A stretch of 64,000 bases of DNA from contig NZ_CP023695.1 of NCBI RefSeq assembly GCF_008704395.1, positions 1,426,001-1,490,000 on the forward strand. Reading direction: 5' to 3'. This document shows, piece by piece, positions 17,151-24,679 of this stretch (its first letter is position 1; the number at the start of each line of letters is the position of its first letter). Made by a program: the position numbers and the translations under genes. This DNA comes from Streptomyces alboniger. GTDB lineage: Bacteria; Actinomycetota; Actinomycetes; Streptomycetales; Streptomycetaceae. Under the pieces are notes generated by a model. It searched no databases. It saw only the letters and a list, made by a program, of their open reading frames with translations, and was not told the DNA's origin.

Positions 17151-17984
17151 ATGGCAGAACGTCCGGCACGCAAAGCGCCGCAGACCCACGTCGCACAGGT
17201 CGTGCGCACGGAGCGGCTGACCCCGCACATGCAGCGCGTGGTCCTCGGCGGCGAGGGTCTCGCCGCGTTCACGGCGGGAGAGTGCACCGATCACTACGTG
17301 AAGCTGCTCTTCGACGCCGAGGGGGTCACGTATCCGGAGCCCTTCGACATCCAGCGGATCCGAGAGGAGTTCCCCCGCGAGCAGTGGCCGGTCACCCGGA
17401 CGTACACCGTGCGCTGGTGGGACCCCGAGACCCGTGAGCTGGCCCTCGACTTCGTGATCCACGGCGACGAGGGCCTCGCGGGCCCCTGGGCACGCGACGC
17501 CCGGCCGGGCGCCACGATCCGCTTCCTCGGCCCCGGCGGCGGCTACGCCCCGGACGCGGGCGCCGACTGGCACCTGCTCGCGGGCGACGAGAGCGCCCTG
17601 CCCGCGATCGCCGCGGCGGCCGAGGCACTGCCCGCGGGCGCCGTCGCCCGCGTCTTCGTGGAGGTCGAGGGCCCCGACGAGGAGCAGAAGATCGCGACGG
17701 ACGCGGAGGTCGTGTGGCTGCACCGCGCGGGGCGCCCCGTCGGCCACGCCCTGATCGAGGCCGTACGTTCCCTGGAGTGGCCCGCGGGCGACGTCCAGGC
17801 GTTCGTCCACGGCGAGGCGGGCTTCGTGAAGGAGCTGCGCCGCTATCTCCGCGTAGAGCGCGAACTGCCCCGCGAGCGTCTGTCGATCTCCGGCTACTGG
17901 CGCCTCGGCCACAACGAGGACGGCTGGCAGGCGTCGAAGCGGGAGTGGAACGCGCAGGTGGAGGCGGAGCAGGAAACCGCGTAG
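17151..17984 (+). CDS. Siderophore-interacting protein, FAD ferric-siderophore reductase
   Basis: 277 residues. ATG at 17151 has GGGGAGG 9 nt upstream; the earlier ATG at 17127 lies before that site. Flavin-binding barrel first (VRTERLTPHMQRVVLGG; RTYTVRWWDPE, the RxYTxR FAD motif), then the SIP rossmann-like domain with LLAGDESALPAIAAA. The end (GYWRLGHNEDGW) is characteristic of ViuB-like proteins that release iron from imported ferric siderophores. Directly controlled by an iron box. Convergent with the acetyltransferase gene. Confidence 0.93.
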   Translation: MAERPARKAPQTHVAQVVRTERLTPHMQRVVLGGEGLAAFTAGECTDHYVKLLFDAEGVTYPEPFDIQRIREEFPREQWPVTRTYTVRWWDPETRELALDFVIHGDEGLAGPWARDARPGATIRFLGPGGGYAPDAGADWHLLAGDESALPAIAAAAEALPAGAVARVFVEVEGPDEEQKIATDAEVVWLHRAGRPVGHALIEAVRSLEWPAGDVQAFVHGEAGFVKELRRYLRVERELPRERLSISGYWRLGHNEDGWQASKREWNAQVEAEQETA

Positions 17985-17998
17985 CGCCGCGCTTGCAG

Positions 17999-18048
17999 GT
18001 ACGGGAGAGGGCGTCCACCCCCTAGCGGGTGGACGCCCTCTCCCGTAC
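17999..18048. terminator. Bidirectional terminator, 22-bp perfect arms
   Basis: Perfect inverted repeat with 22-bp arms (left 17999-18020, right 18027-18048) and a 6-nt CCTAGC loop, between the convergent siderophore and acetyltransferase genes. Confidence 0.92.
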
Positions 18049-18070
18049 GCGTCCCGGTGGCGCCCCCACG

Positions 18071-18664
18071 TCACGCCACTTCGGCATCGCCCGCGATCCG
18101 CGCGTGCAGATGCATGTCATGCCAGCCGTCCGCGTGCAGCAGCGCACTGCGCTTGGTGCCCTCCGCGGCGAAGCCGGTCTTCGAGGCGACGCGGCACGAC
18201 GCCTCGTTGGCCGTCGCGTGCGTCAACTCAAGGCGGTGCAGGCCCACTTCGTCGAAGGCCCACCGCGAAAGCGCCTGCACGGCACGCGGGGCGACACCGC
18301 GCCCGCGCGCCAACGGCATCGTCCAGTAGGCGACTTCGGCCTGCCCCTCGGGAAGCGTGATCTGCCGCAGGGCCGCCCGCCCGACCACCGCGTCCGTGGC
18401 GGCGTCGGCGATCGCCCAGTACGCGTCGCGCTCGTCGGCCCAGGCCTTGCGCCAGCTCTCGATCCAGCCGAGCGCCTCGCTCTCGGATTCGGCCACGCGC
18501 GCGTGCCAGCGCTGGATCACGGGGTCCTGGAACGCCTCGTACACGGCCGAGGCGTCGGCGGCCTTCCAGGGGCGCAGGACGAGAGCGCCGGGGACGGGGA
18601 GCACGGGCTGCTCCCGGCGGGCGAGGGTGCCGGGCGCGACGACGTCGGAGATCTTGAAGGGCAT
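18071..18664 (-). CDS. GNAT-family N-acetyltransferase, RimJ-like
   Basis: 197 residues from ATG 18664 (GAGG just upstream). RimJ/RimL-type GNAT: LVLRPWKAADASAVYEAF at the N-terminus, the acetyl-CoA loop MPLARGRGVAPRAV (pattern R-G-x-G-x-A), and HRLELTHATANEASCRVASKTGF typical of motif B. Probably acetylates a protein N-terminus or small amine; the substrate is unknown. Monocistronic and closed by the hairpin at 17999-18048. Confidence 0.9.
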   Translation of the reverse strand: MPFKISDVVAPGTLARREQPVLPVPGALVLRPWKAADASAVYEAFQDPVIQRWHARVAESESEALGWIESWRKAWADERDAYWAIADAATDAVVGRAALRQITLPEGQAEVAYWTMPLARGRGVAPRAVQALSRWAFDEVGLHRLELTHATANEASCRVASKTGFAAEGTKRSALLHADGWHDMHLHARIAGDAEVA

Positions 18665-18767
18665 GCCCTCAGCGTGGCAGCAGAGCGCACGTGACGGCAC
18701 TGGTTTTCCGGACCCCGACGGCCGGCGCCCCGCCCTGACCTGCGGCGCCCCGTACGCTGGTCTCCTG

Positions 18768-19712
18768 ATGAGACGCAAGCCCCGCATCCCGCCCGCCCCG
18801 CTCCCCCAGCGCGACGGCGTCGACCCCGTCCGGGTCAAGCTGCCGCCGGAGGGTGCGTGGACAACGGTCCGCGACCACCTGGTGGAGCGGCTCGCGGCCG
18901 GGGACGGCGTCATCGACGCGATGCTGCGCGGCGGCGAGATCGTCGGCGCGGACGGCACGCCGATCGCCCCGGACGCGCCCTACGTGCCCGGGGCCTTCGT
19001 GTGGTTCCACCGCGATCCGCCCGCCGAGGTGCCCGTGCCGTTCCCCCTCGACATCGTCCACCAGGACGAGCACATCGTGGTGGCCGACAAGCCCCACTTC
19101 CTCGCCACGATGCCCCGCGGCAGCCACGTCACCCAGACCGCCCTCGCCCGCCTGCGCACGGAACTCGGCATCCCCACGCTGGGCGCCGCGCACCGCCTCG
19201 ACCGACTGACCGCCGGGCTCCTCCTGTTCACCGTGCGCACCGAGGAACGCGGCGCGTACCAGACGCTGTTCCGCGATCGCCGCGTACACAAGGAGTACGA
19301 GGCGGTGGCGGCGTACGACCCCCAGGTGCCGTTCCCCCGCACGGTCCGCAGCCACATCGAGAAGGAGCGCGGCGTCATCGCGGCGTACGAGATCGAGGGC
19401 GCCGAACCGAACAGCGAGAGCCACGTCGAACTCATCGAGCACCGCGCCGGACTCGGCCGCTACCGCCTGACCCCGCACACCGGCCGCACCCACCAACTCC
19501 GCGTCCACATGAACGCGTTGGGGTTGCCGATCCTCGGTGACCCGGTCTATCCGGTGGTGACCGGACCCGTACCGCCGGACGACTTCCGGCGGCCCCTGCA
19601 ACTCCTGGCGCGCGTCCTGGAGTTCACGGATCCGGTCACCGGCGTCCCACACCGCTTCGTCAGCGGGCGAACGCTCGGCGCGTGGTCGGCGTACGACGAC
19701 TGGAACCAGTAG
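18768..19712 (+). CDS. RluA-family pseudouridine synthase
   Basis: 314 residues. The catalytic block GAAHRLDRLTAGLLLFTV has the invariant HRLDxxTxG Asp of the RluA family, followed by YEAVAAY and TGRTHQLRVHMNALGLPILGDPVYP. It would isomerise uridines in rRNA or tRNA. The ATG at 18768 follows a weak site; the N-terminal region (about 30-90) is an S4-like stretch. Head to tail with nothing; convergent with the P450 gene (18-bp gap). Confidence 0.92.
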   Translation: MRRKPRIPPAPLPQRDGVDPVRVKLPPEGAWTTVRDHLVERLAAGDGVIDAMLRGGEIVGADGTPIAPDAPYVPGAFVWFHRDPPAEVPVPFPLDIVHQDEHIVVADKPHFLATMPRGSHVTQTALARLRTELGIPTLGAAHRLDRLTAGLLLFTVRTEERGAYQTLFRDRRVHKEYEAVAAYDPQVPFPRTVRSHIEKERGVIAAYEIEGAEPNSESHVELIEHRAGLGRYRLTPHTGRTHQLRVHMNALGLPILGDPVYPVVTGPVPPDDFRRPLQLLARVLEFTDPVTGVPHRFVSGRTLGAWSAYDDWNQ

Positions 19713-19730
19713 GCGGCCGCACGGCCTCGC

Positions 19731-21200
19731 TCAGTAGCCGCGCCACCAGGTGACGAAGCGCCGCCAGGCCCCCTGGGCCGGGACGGGCTCGGGCACCGGC
19801 GCGGCCGGGGCGGCCTGCACCTGCGGCGCGGGCGCGGCGGGCTGCGGGCGCGGCGGCGTGGAGACCTGCCAGTCCTGGCGAGGCCTCGGCACCTGCGCCG
19901 ACGGCCGGGCCATGACGTCCTGCGGAGGCCGCGGCGCGAACCGCACCGGCAGCCGCACCAGGTGCCGCGAGAGAATCGAGGACGTCCACCGCAACTCGCC
20001 CTCGTCGACGTCCAGTTCGACATCCGGCAGACGCATCAGGAGCGCGTCGACACCCGTGTCGGCGATAGCGCGGCCGATGTCCTGACCGGGACACTCGTGA
20101 GGGCCGCCGCTGAACGCCAGGTGCGAGCGGTTGCCCTTCATGCCGGCGGTGAGATCGGGGCGTACGACGGGGTCGACGTTGCCCGGCGCGATACCGAGGA
20201 TCAGACCGTCGCCCGCCCGGATCCGGCGTCCGCCCAGCTCGGTGTCCTGCTTGGCGAAGTAGCCGACCATCGCGCTGAACGGCGGCTCGTCCCACAGGGA
20301 CTGCTCGACCGCCTCGGGGACCGTCATCTGCCCGCCGCTGAGCTGGGCGCGGAAGCGGGGGTCGGTGAGGACCATCCGCAGCACGTTCGCGATGAGGTTG
20401 GCGGTGGCCTCGTACGCGGCGATGAGGACCAAGCGCAGATGCGCACCGACCTCGTCGTCGGTGAGCCCCGCCGGGTGCGCGATGAGATTGCTGGTGAAGT
20501 CCTCCTCGGGCGCCGCCCGGCGCCGCGCCACGAGGCCCATCAGGACCTCCATGATGTACGCGTTGCTGGCGATGGCGGTCTCGGTGCCCTTGATCATGTC
20601 GCGGGCCGACTGCACCATCCGCTCGTTGTACTCCTCGGGCATGCCGAGGACGTGGCACATCACCATCATCGGCAGATGCTCGGCGAACTGGCTGACCAGG
20701 TCGGCCTCGCCTGCCTGGCAGAAGTCGTTGAGCAGGTGGTTCGTATAGCGGTTGATGTAGCGGCGGATGCCGCGGTGGTCGATGCCCGACATGGCGCCGG
20801 TGACCGCTCCGCGCAGCCGCTGGTGCTCGTCGCCCTCGACGAAGCTGCACATGGGCTGCCAGCTGAAGACGGGCGCGAGCGGGTGGTCCGGCCCGGCGGT
20901 GCCGTCCCGTACGGCACGCCAAATGCGCGAGTCCCGGGTGAACTGCGAGGGCGTGCGGACCATGTGGAGGTTCTCGCTGTGCCCGAGGACCGCCCAGATC
21001 GGCACGTCGTTGTGGATCAGCACGGGAGCGACCGCGCCGTGTTCGGCGCGCAGCTTCTCGTACAGGCCGGCGAGGTCGGCGTCCGCCTCGGGGCCGTAGA
21101 GGCGGCGCAAGCCCCCCGGCCCGAGGCCGTGGGCGGGGCAGCCGGGGGGCGGCGCGGCGGCGTCGTCGGTGCCGGGCCAGGAGGGGGAGGGAGTCGTCAC
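19731..21200 (-). CDS. rarE: Cytochrome P450 of the rar conservon, CYP157-like, lacks ExxR
   Basis: About 489 residues from GTG 21200 (GGAG 8 nt upstream; the ATG at 21260 would begin inside the rarD gene). Heme-thiolate loop FSGGPHECPG with Cys370. The I-helix reads AYEATANLI (262-266 region). The K-helix position normally ExxR reads EQSLW (299-303), so both the Glu-Arg pair and its charge bridge are missing, as reported for the CYP157 family. A Pro/Ala/Gln-rich tail of about 60 residues ends in WRRFVTWWRGY. Last gene of the five-gene conservon whose S. coelicolor version restrains aerial growth. Confidence 0.9.
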   Translation of the reverse strand: MTTPSPSWPGTDDAAAPPPGCPAHGLGPGGLRRLYGPEADADLAGLYEKLRAEHGAVAPVLIHNDVPIWAVLGHSENLHMVRTPSQFTRDSRIWRAVRDGTAGPDHPLAPVFSWQPMCSFVEGDEHQRLRGAVTGAMSGIDHRGIRRYINRYTNHLLNDFCQAGEADLVSQFAEHLPMMVMCHVLGMPEEYNERMVQSARDMIKGTETAIASNAYIMEVLMGLVARRRAAPEEDFTSNLIAHPAGLTDDEVGAHLRLVLIAAYEATANLIANVLRMVLTDPRFRAQLSGGQMTVPEAVEQSLWDEPPFSAMVGYFAKQDTELGGRRIRAGDGLILGIAPGNVDPVVRPDLTAGMKGNRSHLAFSGGPHECPGQDIGRAIADTGVDALLMRLPDVELDVDEGELRWTSSILSRHLVRLPVRFAPRPPQDVMARPSAQVPRPRQDWQVSTPPRPQPAAPAPQVQAAPAAPVPEPVPAQGAWRRFVTWWRGY

Positions 21201-21246
21201 GTTCGTCGCTCCGGGTTGGCGGAAGGGGGTGTGGGAGGCCGGGGTG

Positions 21247-21876
21247 TCAGACGCGGGCACCGGCCACCGTCAGGGAGTGGAGGTAGCGCATCAGGGTCAT
21301 CAGGACGTCCCGGCTGGACTCCCTGAGACGGGCGTCGCAGGCCATGATCGGCACCGCGGGTTCCAGGTCCAGGGCCCTGCGCAACGTCTCGACCGGATGC
21401 CGGGGCGCGTCCGGGAAGTCGTTGACGGCGATGACGAACGGCACGCCGCGCTCCTCCAGGCGGCCGATCACGTCGAAGCTGACTTCGAGGCGGCGGGTGT
21501 CGATGAGCACGACCGCGCCGAGCGCGCCCTCGAACAGTCCGTTCCACAGGAACCAGAAGCGCTCCTGGCCGGGGGTGCCGAAGAGGTAGAGGACCAGTTC
21601 GTCGGAGATGCTGATGCGGCCGAAGTCCATGGCCACGGTGGTGGCCGTCTTCGTCTCGGAGCCGTAGTTGTCGTCGACGCCGATGCCCGCCTCGGTCATC
21701 GTCTCCTCGGTGGTCAGCGGACGGATCTCACTGACCGAGCCGACCATCGTCGTCTTGCCGACCCCGAACCCGCCGACGATCACGACCTTCACGGCGGCCG
21801 CGGCCGTGTGCGGCAGGACGTCCTCGCTGCGCGGGCCGGTGATCGTGTCCGTGTTCTTAGAGTTTCTGAAGTCCAT
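21247..21876 (-). CDS. rarD: Conservon Ras-like GTPase RarD
   Basis: 209 residues. P-loop GGFGVGKTT (35-43), switch region with a T in EAGIGVDD, and the G3-like FGTPGQERF in place of DxxG, as in the conservon/MglA-like GTPase group; VNDFPDA supplies the NxxD base-recognition position. It overlaps rarC by 20 nt. In S. coelicolor such proteins bind GTP and form a membrane-associated assembly with the RarA, RarB and RarC homologues. Confidence 0.93.
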   Translation of the reverse strand: MDFRNSKNTDTITGPRSEDVLPHTAAAAVKVVIVGGFGVGKTTMVGSVSEIRPLTTEETMTEAGIGVDDNYGSETKTATTVAMDFGRISISDELVLYLFGTPGQERFWFLWNGLFEGALGAVVLIDTRRLEVSFDVIGRLEERGVPFVIAVNDFPDAPRHPVETLRRALDLEPAVPIMACDARLRESSRDVLMTLMRYLHSLTVAGARV

Positions 21877-22300
21877 GCATCACCGCTTCGAGAAGGGACC
21901 GGTCGGGGAGCGCGGAACGGACGATGGGGGCGCGCGCCTGGACGAGCCCGGTCGCGAGTAACTCCGTCAGGACGACGGTCACCACGCTGAACGGCAGCGC
22001 CAGATACGCCGACAGCTCGGCGACGGAGAGCGGCGTCCCGCACAGTCGCAGCACCGCCGAGTGCTCAGGCTGCGCCATGGGCGACGCTTCGCCCTGGGCC
22101 ACGATCAGCGTCACGAGGTCGAGGGGCGCCCGCTCCGAGTCCTCGCCCGTCAGGATGTACAGCCGCGCCGGGTTCTCGGGGGTGCGGCGTTCGCGCTGGG
22201 GAGGGGCGTCCGGGTCGGGGGCGTCTCTGGCGGGGGCGTCCCGCCGGGAAGGGAGATCCCCGTTCGAAGGGCCGTGCGCAGGGCCTTGCGGAGGAGTCAT
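21857..22300 (-). CDS. rarC: Conservon DUF742 protein RarC
   Basis: 147 residues. A low-complexity Pro/Arg/Asp N-tail of about 45 residues leads into the DUF742 winged-helix-like domain (ARLYILTGEDS; LCGTPLSVAELSAYLALPFSVV; LVQARAP) and ends LLEAVMHGLQKL. Overlaps rarB by 4 nt and rarD by 20 nt, so the operon is tightly coupled. Function within the complex is not established; DUF742 proteins always travel with a roadblock protein and a small GTPase. Confidence 0.92.
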   Translation of the reverse strand: MTPPQGPAHGPSNGDLPSRRDAPARDAPDPDAPPQRERRTPENPARLYILTGEDSERAPLDLVTLIVAQGEASPMAQPEHSAVLRLCGTPLSVAELSAYLALPFSVVTVVLTELLATGLVQARAPIVRSALPDRSLLEAVMHGLQKL

Positions 22301-22704
22301 ACGGCCTGCCCGTCACGCCGTGGGGGGCTCGTCAGATGGGCCCCGATGCGTACGACGAGGTCGCGCATCCGGGTGCCGACGAGGCCCGCGTCGACGGTCT
22401 CGTCGGCGAGCACCGCGAGGTAGGCGCCGGCACCGGCGGCCATCATGTAGAAGTAGCCGCCGTCGATCTCGATGATGACCATCTTCATGCCGCCGTCGCT
22501 GTGCGGGATCTCGGTGGCCACGGCGGCGGCCAGGCTCTGGAGCCCGGCGCAGGCGGCGGCGATGCGGTCGGCGGCGTCCGGGTCGCCGCCGTAGCGCGCG
22601 ATGCGCAGGCCGTCGGCGGAGAGCACCACGATCTGCCGGGTCTGCGGCACCCCGTCGGCGAGTTCTTTCAGCATCCAGTCGAAATTGGCGCGCTGCTGGA
22701 TCAC
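22297..22704 (-). CDS. rarB: Conservon roadblock/LC7 protein RarB
   Basis: 135 residues. The GTG at 22704 overlaps the rarA stop as GTGA, the usual conservon arrangement. Roadblock/LC7 fold: ANFDWMLKELADGVPQTRQI, LSADGLRIA, a helix with AACAGLQSLA, and GYFYMMAAGAGAYLAVLAD. In other bacteria these proteins act as GTPase-activating partners of MglA-type GTPases, so RarB probably acts on RarD. Confidence 0.93.
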   Translation of the reverse strand: MIQQRANFDWMLKELADGVPQTRQIVVLSADGLRIARYGGDPDAADRIAAACAGLQSLAAAVATEIPHSDGGMKMVIIEIDGGYFYMMAAGAGAYLAVLADETVDAGLVGTRMRDLVVRIGAHLTSPPRRDGQAV

Positions 22705-24314
22705 TGCCAGCCCTCCTCGTCGGCCCTGCCGTGGTTGTTCTGGGTGGTTCCCTGCGTGCCGCGCGCCGCCGAGGGATCGGGGTCGTCCGGGTCGCCCTTG
22801 ACGCCCTTCATGAACGCCTCGATCCACAGGCCCGGTTCGGTCCCCTCCTTCTTGGGAGGCGCAGGGGGCGGCGCGGTCGCGGCCGCGTGCGCCTCGGCGG
22901 CCCGCTGGGCCTCGGCCTCGCGCGCGTACCGCTCGCTGAGCGAGATCTTGACGCGGCTGCGGCGCTGCGGCAGGCCGTTCTCGGTCCACTCGGTGACCTC
23001 GGGGACGTCATCCTCCATGGTCGCGGTGAGCGGGGAGCGCAGGGGCGGGCCCGCGGTGACGACGCGGGGCTTCTTGCGGCGGATGTTGCGGGCGGGCTCC
23101 TCGATGAGCCGTCCGCCGTTGTCCACGCGGGGCACGGCGGAGGCGCCGATGCCGTGGGCGAGGCCGGGGGCGGGCTCGGTGGTCATCATGTCGCGCGGCA
23201 CGATGAGCACCGCGCGGACACCTCCGTAGGCGGACTGCCGCAGGGAGATCTGCATGTTGTACATCTGCGAGAGGCGCCCGACGACCGCCATGCCGAGGCG
23301 CGGGGTCTCACCGAGGTCGTTGAGGTCGATGCCGGCCTGCGCCTGGGCGAGCATGCGCTCGGCGCGGGCGCGGGCCTCCTCGCTGAGGCTGACGCCGCCG
23401 TCCTCGATCTCGACGGCGATGCCGGTCTGCACCTCGACGGCGGTGACGTGCACCTTGGTCTGCGGGGGCGAGTACCGGGTGGCGTTGTCGAGGAGTTCGG
23501 CGCAGGCGTGGATCAGCGGTTCGACGGAGGTGCCCTTGATCGCGACGTTGGCGATCGAGTGGAGCTCCACGCGCGGGTAGTCGAGGATCCGGGACATCGC
23601 GCCGCGCAACACGCTGAACAGCGGGACGGGCTTGGGCCACTGGCGGCCCGGCCGGGCGCCGCCGAGCACGGCGATGGAGTCGGCGAGGCGGCCGATCAGC
23701 GCGGTGCCGTGGTCGATGCGCAGCAGGTCGTCGAAGACCTCGGGGTTGCGGCCGTGGAACTCTTCCATCTCGCGCAGTTCGGCGGCCTGTTGGTGGACGA
23801 TCGACTGGACGCGCCGGGCGATGTTCACGAAGGCGCGCTGCGCGGACTCGCGCATCGACTCCTCGCGGTCCAGGGTGTCGAGGACCGAGCGGAGCAACTC
23901 GCGCTGGGCGTGGGGCAGATCGCGGTAGGCCTCGTCGTTGTCGACGACGTTACGGATCACCTCGACGGGCGATTCGCCCTGCCGCAGCCGCCAGAACGCC
24001 TCGGGCAGGATCTCCTGGCCGAGCCGGATCGTCTCGTGGTCGTGGGATGCGATGCGCCCTTCGAGGTAGGCGAGCCGCTGTGCGTACTGTGCGCGCTGGC
24101 CCCTGATGGTCCGGCCGCGCCGCACGGCTTCCGTGCCGACCACGATGACCATGAGGGTCGCGACGGCGCCGCACCAGCCGACGGCGGCCCTGGCCGGCTC
24201 CGTCACCGTGGCGACGGCGGCTCCGGTCGCCGCGGCCATCAGCATGGCGGGCAGCAACAGCACACGCGCGTAAGGGACTTCTCGGCCACCGGGAGGCGAT
24301 TGAACACTCACCAT
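22701..24314 (-). CDS. rarA: Conservon sensor histidine kinase-like ATPase RarA
   Basis: 537 residues. Two N-terminal membrane helices (about 17-35 and 43-62) with a very short loop, a helical region with two YRDLPHAQRELL-type segments, then an HATPase_c fold with N-box LIHACAELLDNATRYSPP and G boxes EIEDGGVSLSEEA and PRLGMAVVGRLS. No clear phosphoacceptor His is visible, consistent with conservon sensors. The C-terminal 150 residues are charged and disordered. ATG 24314 has AGAGGG 6 nt upstream. First gene of rarABCDE. Confidence 0.92.
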   Translation of the reverse strand: MVSVQSPPGGREVPYARVLLLPAMLMAAATGAAVATVTEPARAAVGWCGAVATLMVIVVGTEAVRRGRTIRGQRAQYAQRLAYLEGRIASHDHETIRLGQEILPEAFWRLRQGESPVEVIRNVVDNDEAYRDLPHAQRELLRSVLDTLDREESMRESAQRAFVNIARRVQSIVHQQAAELREMEEFHGRNPEVFDDLLRIDHGTALIGRLADSIAVLGGARPGRQWPKPVPLFSVLRGAMSRILDYPRVELHSIANVAIKGTSVEPLIHACAELLDNATRYSPPQTKVHVTAVEVQTGIAVEIEDGGVSLSEEARARAERMLAQAQAGIDLNDLGETPRLGMAVVGRLSQMYNMQISLRQSAYGGVRAVLIVPRDMMTTEPAPGLAHGIGASAVPRVDNGGRLIEEPARNIRRKKPRVVTAGPPLRSPLTATMEDDVPEVTEWTENGLPQRRSRVKISLSERYAREAEAQRAAEAHAAATAPPPAPPKKEGTEPGLWIEAFMKGVKGDPDDPDPSAARGTQGTTQNNHGRADEEGWQ

Positions 24315-24679
24315 GTATGCCCTCTGAACACTCGTCTTGGGGAAGGGGGGTGGGGACGGGGGTGCGGGGATGGGGGTGCGGGAAGGGAGGTGCGGGAAGG
24401 GTTGCGGAAAGCGAGGAGCGAAAACGAACTATCGAAAGATTTGGGAACAAGCGCGCGAATCTATCGCAACTCGTTTCAACTCGCCGCGCTCCGGGCGAGC
24501 TTAGTCCGCCGGAATCATCGCCGAGTCATATTCGGCAACCCCCTGCCGCGACCTCGCCGACAGGAATACACTCGCCCCATTTACACGCGCGGCGATCATT
24601 CGAACACGTGGTGTGACGCTCTCGAACACACAAAACCCCGCTCCCCTGAAGGGGAGCGGGGTTCCTTCGCGCTGTCGGG
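24315..24679. other. 365-bp gap: rarA promoter region, G-rich tract and helY terminator
   Basis: No gene seen. 24339-24411 on the plus strand is a run of G-tracts (at least six runs of four or more or near), the template side of rarA's leader, with quadruplex potential. 24412-24620 is unusually AT-rich for this genome and probably carries the rarA promoter. 24634-24663 is the helY terminator. Confidence 0.6.
24634..24663 (-). terminator. helY transcription terminator
   Basis: Perfect 13-bp arms AACCCCGCTCCCC / GGGGAGCGGGGTT around TGAA. On the minus strand it is followed by TTTT, so it looks like a classical intrinsic terminator 17 nt past the helY stop. Confidence 0.9.
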
